The position numbers and the translations under genes are program-made. A stretch of 64,000 bases of DNA from F23-D06 sp045116675. GTDB lineage: Bacteria; Bacteroidota; Bacteroidia; Bacteroidales; WCHB1-69. Below the pieces are notes generated by a model. It worked only from the letters and a program-made list of their open reading frames with translations. It was not told where the DNA came from and did no database searches. The stretch covers positions 1 to 64,000 of the forward strand of contig JBGUMF010000073.1 in the NCBI GenBank assembly GCA_045116675.1. Reading direction: 5' to 3'. Positions 1-6,999 of this stretch are shown in pieces (positions within the stretch are counted from its first letter, which is position 1; each line of letters starts with the position of its first letter).

Positions 1-44
1 GGAGCGTCTTCCAATTTCATTGCTAATTCCAGTGTCCAATACAT
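1..44 (-). CDS. DUF2795 family protein, 5' end only (partial)
   Basis: Only the first 14 codons are inside the window, reading leftward from an ATG at 44: MYWTLELAMKLEDA. This N-terminus closely resembles the start of the small acidic DUF2795 proteins (about 70 residues) of Bacteroidales as I remember them. A good Bacteroidetes promoter sits about 40 bp upstream (84-117), which supports a real gene start. The function of the family is not established. The call rests on 14 residues plus the promoter. Confidence 0.55.
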   Translation of the reverse strand, partial: MYWTLELAMKLEDA

Positions 45-83
45 AACTCTTACGAATAAAATTTATATGATTTTTTAGGGGTG

Positions 84-117
84 CAAAGGTATAATAATTA
101 TAATAAAACACCTCAAA
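84..117 (-). promoter_or_regulatory. Bacteroidetes-type promoter for the DUF2795 gene
   Basis: On the minus strand a -7 box TACCTTTG (91 to 84) lies 22 bp from a -33 box TTTG (117 to 114). The ATG at 44 follows after an expected leader of roughly 30 bases. Confidence 0.6.
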
Positions 118-128
118 AAATTAAAATT

Positions 129-668
129 TTATTTCATTGATACATAATATGTTTCGGAAATCTCGTATTTTACATGGAAAAATCTTGCCAAAATAAAGAA
201 ATAATCGGACAGTCGATTCAGCACTTTTTGCACCTTGTTGTAAGCCTCTTCGGAGGCCATCAGGGCGACCACATTCCGTTCGGCGCGGCGGCACACCGTG
301 CGGCACACGTGCGCGGTCGCGATCACCTCGTTGCCCTGGGGCAGGATGAAGCCCTTCCACGGCGGAAGCTGAGCCGAAAGGGTGTCGATTTCCCGCTCGA
401 TGTCCGACACGAACGCATCCAGATCCACCTGTTTCCAATATTTCTCCCACAACGGGAGCGGCGTGGCCAGCATTCCACCCACGACAAACAATTTTTGCTG
501 GATTTCTCCCAAAAAAGGGACAGGTTCTTTCGAAATCATCACCCCGATGAACGCATTCAGTTCATCCACGGTACCGTATGCATCCAGTAGGTCGCAATTC
601 TTATAAACTCTTGATCCATCGGACAATGAAGTCATTCCGGCATCCCCTGTTTTCGTATAAATCTTCAT
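129..668 (-). CDS. PduO-type corrinoid (cob(I)alamin) adenosyltransferase
   Basis: 179 residues, the usual length for PduO/MMAB-type ATP:corrinoid adenosyltransferases, which transfer adenosyl from ATP to cob(I)alamin to make coenzyme B12. The N-terminal signature MKIYTKTGDAGMTSL is the ATP-binding motif of the family, and the C-terminal half has the conserved CRTVCRRAER segment followed by VLNRLSDYFFILAR. No signal peptide, so cytoplasmic. The gene is monocistronic, sharing a divergent promoter region with tRNA-Lys. No cobalamin riboswitch is visible in the 70 bp between them. The physiological client (for example methylmalonyl-CoA mutase) is not in the window. Confidence 0.93.
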   Translation of the reverse strand: MKIYTKTGDAGMTSLSDGSRVYKNCDLLDAYGTVDELNAFIGVMISKEPVPFLGEIQQKLFVVGGMLATPLPLWEKYWKQVDLDAFVSDIEREIDTLSAQLPPWKGFILPQGNEVIATAHVCRTVCRRAERNVVALMASEEAYNKVQKVLNRLSDYFFILARFFHVKYEISETYYVSMK

Positions 669-680
669 AAAAAAATTTTT

Positions 681-711
681 TTTGCAAATGTATAAAAAAA
701 ATGTATCTTTG
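681..711 (+). promoter_or_regulatory. Promoter of tRNA-Lys
   Basis: TTTG (681-684), 19 bp spacer, TATCTTTG (704-711): an exact match to the Bacteroidetes sigma-ABfr consensus. Transcription would start near 718, about 20 bp before the mature tRNA. Confidence 0.75.
685..692 (-). promoter_or_regulatory. -7 box of the adenosyltransferase promoter
   Basis: TACATTTG on the minus strand, 17 bp upstream of the start codon at 668. It overlaps the spacer of the tRNA-Lys promoter, so the two transcription units share one divergent control region. No well-spaced -33 box was found. Confidence 0.5.
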
Positions 712-739
712 CCGCCGCAAAAGCAAAGAGAAAAAACAA

Positions 740-812
740 GTCTCCTTAGCTCAGTTGGTAGAGCAATTGACTCTTAATCAATGGGTCCAGGGTTCGAGTC
801 CCTGAGGGGACA
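740..812 (+). tRNA. tRNA-Lys (anticodon CTT)
   Basis: 73 nt. The acceptor stem GTCTCCT/AGGGGAC pairs fully allowing one T-G. The anticodon arm is ATTGA-CTCTTAA-TCAAT, so the anticodon is CTT (reads AAG, Lys). The T arm has the TTCGAGT loop. The discriminator is A and no CCA is encoded. A promoter lies upstream and a terminator downstream, so this is a stand-alone unit. Confidence 0.95.
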
Positions 813-815
813 CTG

Positions 816-854
816 AAAGCACTCCAAACCTAATTCGTTCGGGGTGCTTTTTTT
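816..854 (+). terminator. Rho-independent terminator after tRNA-Lys
   Basis: Stem AAGCACTCC pairing with GGGGTGCTT across an 11-base loop, followed by a run of T. It separates the tRNA from the mannosidase gene, whose start at 883 follows shortly after. Confidence 0.8.
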
Positions 855-882
855 ATCCTTTTTGGTTCAAAAAAACTCGACA

Positions 883-3804
883 ATGAAAAAGATCATCCTG
901 TTCCTGCTTGTCCTCGCCACCGTACACGCGTGGGCGCAATCGCAATATGTGAACCCCTTTGTGGGTACCGACGGCCACGGGCACACCTTCCCCGGCGCCA
1001 TCGTCCCTTTCGGGGCCGTGCAGGCCAGCCCCGACACGCGCCTCGACGGCTGGGACGGCTGCTCCGGCTACCACTACAGCGACAGCCGCATCTATGGTTT
1101 CTCGCACACGCACCTCAGCGGCACCGGCTGCAGTGACTATGGGGACATCCTCATCATGCCGTTTTCGGGAAAGCCCTCCATACACAACGGCGAGTATTCC
1201 GCCACCTTCAGCCATAAGAACGAGCAGGCCTCGCCCGGCTACTACCGCGTGCAGCTGGACAACGGCGTGCTGGTGGAGCTCACCGCCGGCAAATATGTGG
1301 CCGTACACCGCTACACCTTCCCCAAGAAAGGAGCCAAGGGCATCGTCATCGACCTCACGCACCGCGACAAGGTGTTGGCCTCCGGCATCACCCATCAGGG
1401 AAACGAGTTCTTCGGCTTCCGCCGCTCCGAGGCCTGGAATCCCGACCAGTACTGCGCCTTCTCCATCCTGCCCTCCACCCCCGTGCAGCGGGTCGAATAT
1501 TTCTACAACGACCAGCCCGCGGGCGACCATGACGTGCGCGGCGAGAACTGCAAGGCCATCCTCTACTTCGCCGACAACGTGCGCACCGTGACCCTCAACG
1601 TGGCCATCTCCGCCGTGGACATCCAAGGGGCCATGAACAACCAGAAAGAGCTTGCGAACCTCACCTTCGACCAGGTGCGGAAAAACGCCGTTTCCGCGTG
1701 GGACCGCGAACTGGGCAAAATCAAGGTGGAATCCGCCAACGAAGAGTATCTTAAAACATTTTATACAGCCTTATATCATTGTTTCACATCCCCTTACCTC
1801 TACTCGGATTTGGACGGCCGCTACCGCGGCATGGACGGCGAAATCCATAACGGCGACGGCAAACACCAGATGTACACGGTGTTCTCGCTGTGGGACACCT
1901 ACCGCGCCCTGCACCCGCTGCTCAACATCATCGACCGGAAGCGCACGGAGGATTTCCTCTACACGTTCATGCAGCAATACCGCCAAGGCGGGATGCTGCC
2001 CGTGTGGGAACTCTCGGCCCACGAGACCTGGTGCATGATCGGCTACCACTCCGTGCCCGTTATCCTGGACGCCTACGTCAAGGGCATCCACCCCTACGAT
2101 GAAACGGAGATGCTGCAGGCGATGGTCCACAGCGCCACCCTGAACAAGCTCGGGCGGCCTGAGTATGCGAAACACGGCTACATCCCCGGCGACGCCGACA
2201 ATGAATCCGTATCGAAGACCTTGGAGTACGCCTACGACGACTGGTGCATCGCGCAGTTCGCCACAAAGATACGCAATTTAGAGGTGGCCAACGAGTTCGA
2301 CCGTCGCGCCGTATCCTACCGCAACATCCTGGACCCCAACGGGTTCATGCACGGCAAGATCAACGGCGGCTTCGTCGCCCCGTTCGACCCCACGGAGGTC
2401 AACAACTTCTACACCGAGGCCAACAGCTGGCAGTACTCCACTTACGTGCCGCACGACCTGTCGGGCTACATCTACGAAATGGGCGGCAGAGAGCGCACCG
2501 AGCAGTTCCTGGACCGTCTTTTCCACTCCGACTCTAAGATGACCGGCCGAGACCAGTCGGACATCACGGGCATCATCGGGCAGTACGCGCACGGCAACGA
2601 GCCCAGCCACCACGCCGCCTACCTCTACAACGAGGTGCTGCGCTACGACAAGACCTGCGACATGGTCCGCAAGATCATGACGGAGCTCTACACCTCCAAG
2701 CCTGACGGCCTCTGCGGCAACGAAGACTGCGGCCAGATGTCGGCGTGGTACGTGTTCAGCGCCCTCGGATTCTACCCCGTCTGCCCGGGCAGCAACAGCT
2801 ACTCGTTAGGTTACCCGCTCTTCGACCGCGCGACCATCACATTGGAAAATGGTAAAAGTCTGGTTATACGGAGGGAAGGCAAAGGCGACAACGTAGCCAA
2901 CATCACCATCAACGGCAAATCAATCATCAATCCGTACATGCATTTCGGATTCGACGACATCAAAAACGGCGGCGAGATTGTCTTCACCATGGGTTCCATG
3001 CCCACCAACCGTTTCATGGGTGCCCGCGACGGCTACGCAACCAAAATCCCCGCCCCGCCCGTGCCCTACTTCTCCACCGACAAACGGAGTTTCAGCGAGC
3101 CCACGCGGGTGGAAATCCTAAACTACCGTCCCAACAACCTCCAGCTGAAAAGCTATGATGTGGACACGTGGGCCGAGACCGACATCTATTATACGACCGA
3201 CGGCAGCACACCCGCGCCCACGCACGGCACACGTTACGACAAGCCCATCAACGTGGACAAGGAGATGACCCTCAAGGCGATAGCCTACCATAAAGACCTC
3301 GGGGCCAGCCCCGTAGCCGAGGCCCATTATGTCTTCTTCAACAAAGACAAGACGCTCACCTACCTCACCCAGCCCAACCCGCAGTACTTCGCCGGCGGGA
3401 ACGACGGCCTCATCGACGGCATCCGCGGCAAGGCCAACTGGCGTGTGGGCAGCTGGCAGGGCATCCAGGGCGACTTCGAGGCCGTCATCGACCTGCAGAA
3501 GAGCAAAGAGGTCAACCGCGTGACCGTCAGCTGTCTGGAAGACGTGCGGGCCTGGATTTTCTTCCCCTCCAAAGTGGAAATCTACATTTCGGACGATGGC
3601 GAGCACTACACGCTGTTCGGTCGCACCGACGGCATCGGCTCCGAGAAATCGGAAGATGCCAAGCTGCACGAGTTTGTCGTAAACGGAAGCGGGAAAGGTC
3701 GTTACCTGAAAGTGAAGGCCACCAACTACGGCAAGCTGCCCGACTGGCACATCAGCGCGGGCCATCAGTCGTGGATGTTCTTGGATGAAATCACGGTGGA
3801 CTGA
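883..3804 (+). CDS. Secreted GH92 family alpha-mannosidase with C-terminal chitobiase-like and F5/8-type C domains
   Basis: 973 residues. The start is ATG 883 because it begins a clean signal peptide (MKKIILFLLVLATVHAWAQ); the GTG at 844 lies inside the tRNA terminator. GH92 enzymes are calcium-dependent exo-alpha-mannosidases (mostly alpha-1,2) of Bacteroidetes that trim N-glycans. Family landmarks: N-terminal YVNPFVGTDGHGHTFPGA, the HETWCMIGYHS segment near residue 380 that holds the catalytic acid Glu, and GNEDCGQMSAW near 612 with the catalytic base Asp. After about residue 745 follow a chitobiase C-terminal-like segment and a discoidin-type domain (LQKSKEVNRVTV). No SusC/SusD genes are adjacent. 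Substrate linkage is inferred from the family. Confidence 0.95.
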   Translation: MKKIILFLLVLATVHAWAQSQYVNPFVGTDGHGHTFPGAIVPFGAVQASPDTRLDGWDGCSGYHYSDSRIYGFSHTHLSGTGCSDYGDILIMPFSGKPSIHNGEYSATFSHKNEQASPGYYRVQLDNGVLVELTAGKYVAVHRYTFPKKGAKGIVIDLTHRDKVLASGITHQGNEFFGFRRSEAWNPDQYCAFSILPSTPVQRVEYFYNDQPAGDHDVRGENCKAILYFADNVRTVTLNVAISAVDIQGAMNNQKELANLTFDQVRKNAVSAWDRELGKIKVESANEEYLKTFYTALYHCFTSPYLYSDLDGRYRGMDGEIHNGDGKHQMYTVFSLWDTYRALHPLLNIIDRKRTEDFLYTFMQQYRQGGMLPVWELSAHETWCMIGYHSVPVILDAYVKGIHPYDETEMLQAMVHSATLNKLGRPEYAKHGYIPGDADNESVSKTLEYAYDDWCIAQFATKIRNLEVANEFDRRAVSYRNILDPNGFMHGKINGGFVAPFDPTEVNNFYTEANSWQYSTYVPHDLSGYIYEMGGRERTEQFLDRLFHSDSKMTGRDQSDITGIIGQYAHGNEPSHHAAYLYNEVLRYDKTCDMVRKIMTELYTSKPDGLCGNEDCGQMSAWYVFSALGFYPVCPGSNSYSLGYPLFDRATITLENGKSLVIRREGKGDNVANITINGKSIINPYMHFGFDDIKNGGEIVFTMGSMPTNRFMGARDGYATKIPAPPVPYFSTDKRSFSEPTRVEILNYRPNNLQLKSYDVDTWAETDIYYTTDGSTPAPTHGTRYDKPINVDKEMTLKAIAYHKDLGASPVAEAHYVFFNKDKTLTYLTQPNPQYFAGGNDGLIDGIRGKANWRVGSWQGIQGDFEAVIDLQKSKEVNRVTVSCLEDVRAWIFFPSKVEIYISDDGEHYTLFGRTDGIGSEKSEDAKLHEFVVNGSGKGRYLKVKATNYGKLPDWHISAGHQSWMFLDEITVD

Positions 3805-3835
3805 CAGATGGCACGCGCGTGCCCGCCGCGAAATC

Positions 3836-3968
3836 ACCGGTGTTGGAGACACCGCATCTTATTAACCCCAGATGAGCGCAGCGTAATCCGGGGACGTGGC
3901 GCGCCCCATGTACCCCCTCGCGGCGCGGCAGGCGCGTGCCACGGAGATGTGGTGTGCCCGCCGCGCAA
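3836..3968 (+). repeat. Multi-hairpin dispersed repeat, copy 1
   Basis: About 133 bp, strongly similar to 5156-5289 and 6302-6434, all in the same orientation. It contains three inverted repeats: GGTGTT-gga-GACACC, CCCCAGAT-N12-ATCCGGGG (3866-3893), and a GTGGC...GCCAC outer pair enclosing a GC-rich stretch. The 12-base loop gagcgcagcgta is identical in all three copies. It fills the gap between the convergent GH92 and ORF6N genes. No convincing coding potential. Confidence 0.85.
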
Positions 3969-3989
3969 GGTACGCGCGGGCATCTGGCA

Positions 3990-4607
3990 TCAGTCGCCCA
4001 ATCGCTGTTTCAGCCTCGCAATCTCCTCCCTCAGTTCCCGGACCTCGGCATCATTCTCCCGCTTCACGGAATGTCGGAACTTGAACATCGCGAGGTTCAA
4101 CTCGAAAGAGGTCTCCCTGCTTTGCCCGGGCAGGAGATCCGTAAGAAGGTCATCGATGAGCTGGCCGCCCCGATGCAGCAACCGGTTCTGCTCCTGCTTG
4201 CCCGCCTCGCTCTCCTCCACCTGCGGTAGCGCCACCATCACCCGCGACAGCTCCTTCAGCTTCGCGTAGGCCTCCACAATCGCGATGGTCGTCTCCACCG
4301 CCTTCGGACTCTTCAGGATTGTGGCCAGCATATAGAGGCCCTTCTCGGTGAAAGCCTTGGGTGGATATTTTGAATGTTGTCCTCTTCCTAATTTCTTTAA
4401 GGTCGAAAATTTCGACCTTAAAGATGATAGTTCTTCTTCCATCAACTCCCACACATACCCTTCTGGAAATTTTTCTGGGTTGTTACTGACGGCCTCATTA
4501 ATGCGTTTGGTCTCTACGCCATACAACTCCGCCACATCGGCATCCAATATCACCTGCTGGTCCCGCAGGGTGATAATCTTGCTTTCTACATCAATAATAT
4601 TAGTCAT
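3990..4607 (-). CDS. ORF6N domain protein (KilA-N-related DNA-binding domain), copy A
   Basis: 205 residues. The N-terminal half (about 5-95) is an ORF6N domain: IITLRDQQVILDADVAELYGVETKRINEAV..., then PEKFPEGYVWEL and AFTEKGLYMLATIL, all hallmarks. ORF6N domains occur in phage antirepressors and mobile-element proteins and are thought to bind DNA. The C-terminal half is helical and ends in a likely coiled coil (REELRE...RLKQRLG region). A good promoter (4644-4674) precedes the ATG. The gene is isolated, between two copies of the hairpin repeat. Its biological role is unknown. Confidence 0.85.
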   Translation of the reverse strand: MTNIIDVESKIITLRDQQVILDADVAELYGVETKRINEAVSNNPEKFPEGYVWELMEEELSSLRSKFSTLKKLGRGQHSKYPPKAFTEKGLYMLATILKSPKAVETTIAIVEAYAKLKELSRVMVALPQVEESEAGKQEQNRLLHRGGQLIDDLLTDLLPGQSRETSFELNLAMFKFRHSVKRENDAEVRELREEIARLKQRLGD

Positions 4608-4643
4608 TGCTTTAAGTGTTAAATTTAAATTAATTTATCACCG

Positions 4644-4674
4644 CAAAGATACATCCAAAATCCGCATTTGTCAA
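4644..4674 (-). promoter_or_regulatory. Promoter of ORF6N gene A
   Basis: Minus strand TTG (4674-4672), 20 bp, TATCTTTG (4651-4644), about 37 bp upstream of the start codon. Confidence 0.65.
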
Positions 4675-4865
4675 TGGAATTATGAAAATTTTTCAACCCT
4701 GATTATCAAATAAATATAAATTAATTTGAATAAATCAATATTTAATAGTTAAATTTGCAACACAACTTCGGAAATAAATCGCTTCATACTGCAAATTTCA
4801 GGTTATTGGAATAAGATCCCATCACTGCAAACATAACTGCGTGTGCGTTATGCTTGCATCGCCAA

Positions 4866-5100
4866 TATGAATCCCCTCACGGGGATTGAAATTTGCCGGG
4901 CATCCGTTTTTGCTACAGGTATGCATCCCCTACGGGGATTATGGAGCACGGCAAGTTGCCATACAACATAGAATCCCGTCAAGGATTCCATCTCTGTGGC
5001 ACATTGCATCCCAAAGGTTTCCACAGAACCCCGTAGGGGGTCCATATCTGTAACGATGCGTCCCCGATGGTCTCCGCAGAACCCCGTCAGGGGTTCCAGC
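4866..5100. repeat. Degenerate tandem array of CCCC/GGGG palindromes, unit about 53 bp
   Basis: Short perfect or near-perfect palindromes occur at 4870-4887 (AATCCCC-tcac-GGGGATT), 4925-4939 (ATCCCC-tac-GGGGAT), 4971-4988 (GAATCC...GGATTC), 5026-5042 and 5079-5096 (GAACCCC-gtca-GGGGTTC). From 4970 onward the units align at 53-55 bp periods, sharing the text 'CCATATCTGTAACGATGC' in degenerate form. The array ends about 60 bp before hairpin repeat copy 2. It resembles REP-type intergenic palindromes of Bacteroidetes rather than CRISPR. Confidence 0.75.
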
Positions 5101-5155
5101 TCGGTAGCCAGGGATGACAAACCCAGGGAAAACAGGAGCGTGCCACAGCGAAAAC

Positions 5156-5289
5156 GCTGGTGTCGAAGACACCACATCTCATTAACCCCAGATGAGCGCA
5201 GCGTAATCTGGGGGAGATAATGCGCGCCCACGGCACCCGCGCGGCGCGGCAGGCGCGGGCCACGAAGATGTGTGCGGGCCGCCGCGAAA
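5156..5289 (+). repeat. Multi-hairpin dispersed repeat, copy 2
   Basis: Second copy of the ~133 bp element. The central stem here is CCCCAGAT (5186-5193) with ATCTGGGG (5206-5213). Against copy 3 (CCCCGGAT/ATCCGGGG) both sides of one base pair have changed (G-C to A-T), so the stem is conserved while the sequence is not. The first hairpin GGTGTC-gaa-GACACC is also intact with a changed loop. The right-hand GTGGC/GCCAC arm is degraded in this copy. Confidence 0.85.
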
Positions 5290-5473
5290 CGACAACGCGA
5301 AATAAGGGAGAAATCTTTTGCCAAAACCATAACAGACCATGCAAGTCAACAAGGGCATCAGAATTGCATTTTTCTCCGAAATACGACGAACAAATCATCA
5401 GACACCCAAACAATACAACAATAATAATTTACAATTTATTGATTTTATGTAAAATAAAATTATCATACAACAC

Positions 5474-5504
5474 TTGACAAAGGACACTCTTTGCATTATA
5501 TTTG
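5474..5504 (+). promoter_or_regulatory. Promoter upstream of the toxin-antitoxin pair
   Basis: TTG (5474-5476), 20 bp, TATATTTG (5497-5504), matching the Bacteroidetes consensus. A second possible -7 box, TATTTTTG, lies at 5578-5585 without a clear -33 partner. Which one is used affects whether an upstream ATG at 5530 could be translated. Confidence 0.65.
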
Positions 5505-5628
5505 CAAATGAACCTAAAAGAAAGAAAACATGTATCGAAAATCTAATGTGAACAAATCTCCTATAGTGTATTTTGTGTATTTTTGCAACCGCAACACGGA
5601 GGTGTCGTCTTATCCCTTAGACAAAAGC

Positions 5629-5865
5629 ATGGGTACCTATAATATAATATTGAACGATGAACTGGTCGAGAAGGCCCGTCCGGCTTTCCCCGACGAGAAT
5701 GCTTTGCAATGTTGGTTGCAGGAACAAGTTGTCGATGCCCTGGAACGCCTTGTCAAAAAAAATTCCGAAGCCAATCAATGTGCTATGGTGAAAGAAAGCA
5801 TGACAAGGGCTTTTGAAGAATTGCATTCCGGTCGTGTCAAAAAAAACGCCAGAGAACTCTTTTAA
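5629..5865 (+). CDS. Probable antitoxin of a RelE/ParE-like toxin-antitoxin pair
   Basis: 78 residues from ATG 5629 (MGTYNIILNDELVEKARPAF...). The frame stays open upstream to ATG 5530, which would add 33 residues, but that extension is poor in normal protein features and includes a second promoter-like sequence, so the shorter form is preferred. It is small, charged and helical, with a WLQEQVVDALERLV amphipathic segment. It ends 14 bp before the toxin gene, the usual antitoxin-first order. I recall similar small proteins next to RelE-type toxins in Bacteroides, but no named DNA-binding fold is obvious. The antitoxin role is inferred from size and position. Confidence 0.7.
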   Translation: MGTYNIILNDELVEKARPAFPDENALQCWLQEQVVDALERLVKKNSEANQCAMVKESMTRAFEELHSGRVKKNARELF

Positions 5866-5879
5866 CTGACGCACAGACG

Positions 5880-6224
5880 ATGGAAGTGGAGTTTGATTAT
5901 TTGCCCGAATTTGAAAGGCGGGCAAAGGCTTTGGCGAAGAAATACCAATCATTCACAGCAGATTATCAAACATTTCTGGATGAATTGGAGAACAATCCAT
6001 TCGGCGGGGAATCGCTTGGACACAACACGTACAAATACCGAATGGCCATCACCTCGAAAGGCAGAGGCAAACGTGGCGGTGCAAGAGTGATCACATACAA
6101 CTTGACCCAGACGGAGGATTCTTTAAGGATCACATTAATGTCTATATACGACAAGTCTGAAATTAGCAATGTTTCAACAGCATACCTTCGCCAATTAGTT
6201 CAATCTATTGAGGAAAATCATTGA
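5880..6224 (+). CDS. RelE/ParE-family toxin
   Basis: 114 residues. The N-terminus FDYLPEFERRAKALAKKYQSF and the pattern ESLGHNTYKYRMAITSKGRGKRGGARVITY, with a basic GKRGGARV strand followed by a hydrophobic strand (LRITLMSIYDKSE), match RelE/HigB-like toxins, which are typically ribosome-dependent mRNA interferases. The family fold usually spans about 90-115 residues. It is coupled to the upstream gene by a 14 bp gap. The actual target is not readable from sequence. It probably stands as an autonomous module inside the repeat-rich block. Confidence 0.8.
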   Translation: MEVEFDYLPEFERRAKALAKKYQSFTADYQTFLDELENNPFGGESLGHNTYKYRMAITSKGRGKRGGARVITYNLTQTEDSLRITLMSIYDKSEISNVSTAYLRQLVQSIEENH

Positions 6225-6301
6225 GAACGGCCCAATGTTGCCCAGCCCGACCGATTTAGGGATTCCTATTTGTTTCACGATAACACTTGGACTAAGACTG
6301 C

Positions 6302-6434
6302 ACCGGTGTCGGAGACACCATATTTTATTAACCCCGGATGAGCGCAGCGTAATCCGGGGACGTGGCGCACCCCTTGTACCCCCTCGCGGCGCGGCAGGCG
6401 CGTGCCACGAAGCTATGGATTTGCCGCCGCGCAA
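6302..6434 (+). repeat. Multi-hairpin dispersed repeat, copy 3
   Basis: Best-preserved copy: GGTGTC-gga-GACACC (6305-6319), CCCCGGAT (6332-6339) with ATCCGGGG (6352-6359), and CGTGGCGC pairing with GCGCGTGCCACG across a GC-rich interior. It lies 80 bp after the toxin gene. No flanking direct repeats that would mark a target duplication are obvious. Confidence 0.85.
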
Positions 6435-6686
6435 CGCGAGCCTCCCTCATCCATCTCCCCTTCACCCGCAATTCACCACCCCTCAATCCACATGACAATT
6501 AGCTTTCCCCCACACTTGCCATTCCCTGCTGCTGCCCATTGTTCGGCGACAAAGAATCTGTTTTTGCTTTCCAACACCCCGTTTGCTTCGAAACGGAATT
6601 GCAAAATTAACAATTCAAAAAACACAATTGTTAAATTATTTTTGCAAAAAGCTGATTATCAACCAGAAAAAATTTTCACAAAGCCC

Positions 6687-6717
6687 TTGACAAAACCTTC
6701 CGTCGGAGTTACTTTTG
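6687..6717 (+). promoter_or_regulatory. Bacteroidetes-type promoter upstream of a 19-codon ORF
   Basis: TTG (6687-6689), 20 bp, TACTTTTG (6710-6717). Transcription would begin near 6724, 18 bp before an ATG at 6742. This is the only good promoter upstream of the ORF6N gene at 7000. Confidence 0.6.
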
Positions 6718-6741
6718 ACAACAAAAACAATTAACCGAAAT

Positions 6742-6801
6742 ATGAACCCAACCACACACGATTCCAGCAACAGATCCATCCTCGATGACCACTTCATCTA
6801 A
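6742..6801 (+). CDS. Possible 19-residue leader peptide or 5' remnant of a broken gene
   Basis: ATG 6742 to TAA 6801 encodes MNPTTHDSSNRSILDDHFI. The frame continues past the stop as AISQAFAMPTKEL..., which still reads like protein for about 13 residues before dissolving into the low-complexity tract. Two readings are possible: a short translated leader for the ORF6N/RhuM genes, or a decayed gene whose codon 20 became a stop. It has a well-placed promoter. No homology is recognised. Confidence 0.3.
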   Translation: MNPTTHDSSNRSILDDHFI

Positions 6802-6999
6802 GCAATCAGCCAGGCCTTCGCAATGCCCACTAAAGAGTTGTCAGTTGTCAATTATCAGTTAGGAGTTGAAACCTGAAACCTTTAACTTTTTAACTTCTTC
6901 ACTCCTTAGTTTTTCAACTCCCCCACTACCCCGCCCTTCGGGCACCCCTTCTCAAGAAGGGGAATGACGCTCCCCCTTAACTTCTTAACTCAATTCACT

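Larger units (their letters stand above)
4608..5628. other. Long non-coding interval between ORF6N gene A and the toxin-antitoxin pair
   Basis: 1.0 kb without a credible gene. 4676-4860 is AT-rich with nothing recognisable. 4866-5100 is an array of short palindromes, 5101-5155 is GC-rich filler, 5156-5289 is the hairpin repeat copy 2, and 5300-5628 is AT-rich and carries the toxin-antitoxin promoters. Open frames seen here run across the palindromes on both strands and look non-coding. Confidence 0.7.
6225..6999. other. Non-coding interval with repeat copy 3 and low-complexity tract
   Basis: Besides the hairpin repeat and a promoter-driven 19-codon ORF, 6838-6990 is built from short degenerate motifs (GTCAGTTGTCAATTATCAGTTAGGAG, then TTAACTTTTTAACTTCTTC-like stretches). 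The same TTAACTTCTTAAC flavour recurs just before both downstream genes (6980-6998 and 7585-7603). A further inverted pair CCCCTTCTC-AAG-AAGGGG lies near 6945-6962. Confidence 0.6.

Noticed and set aside
669..739. Cobalamin riboswitch upstream of the adenosyltransferase
   Set aside because: Only 70 bp are available, fully occupied by two promoters; no B12-box-like sequence is seen.
4866..5100. Palindrome array considered as a CRISPR array
   Set aside because: Repeats are short and variable, spacing is irregular at the left end, the intervening text is itself repeated rather than unique, and there are no cas genes.
4848..5330. Open frames across the palindromes and repeat copy 2 on both strands
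   Set aside because: They are made of repeat sequence, have no family resemblance, and similar spurious frames appear at all three repeat copies.
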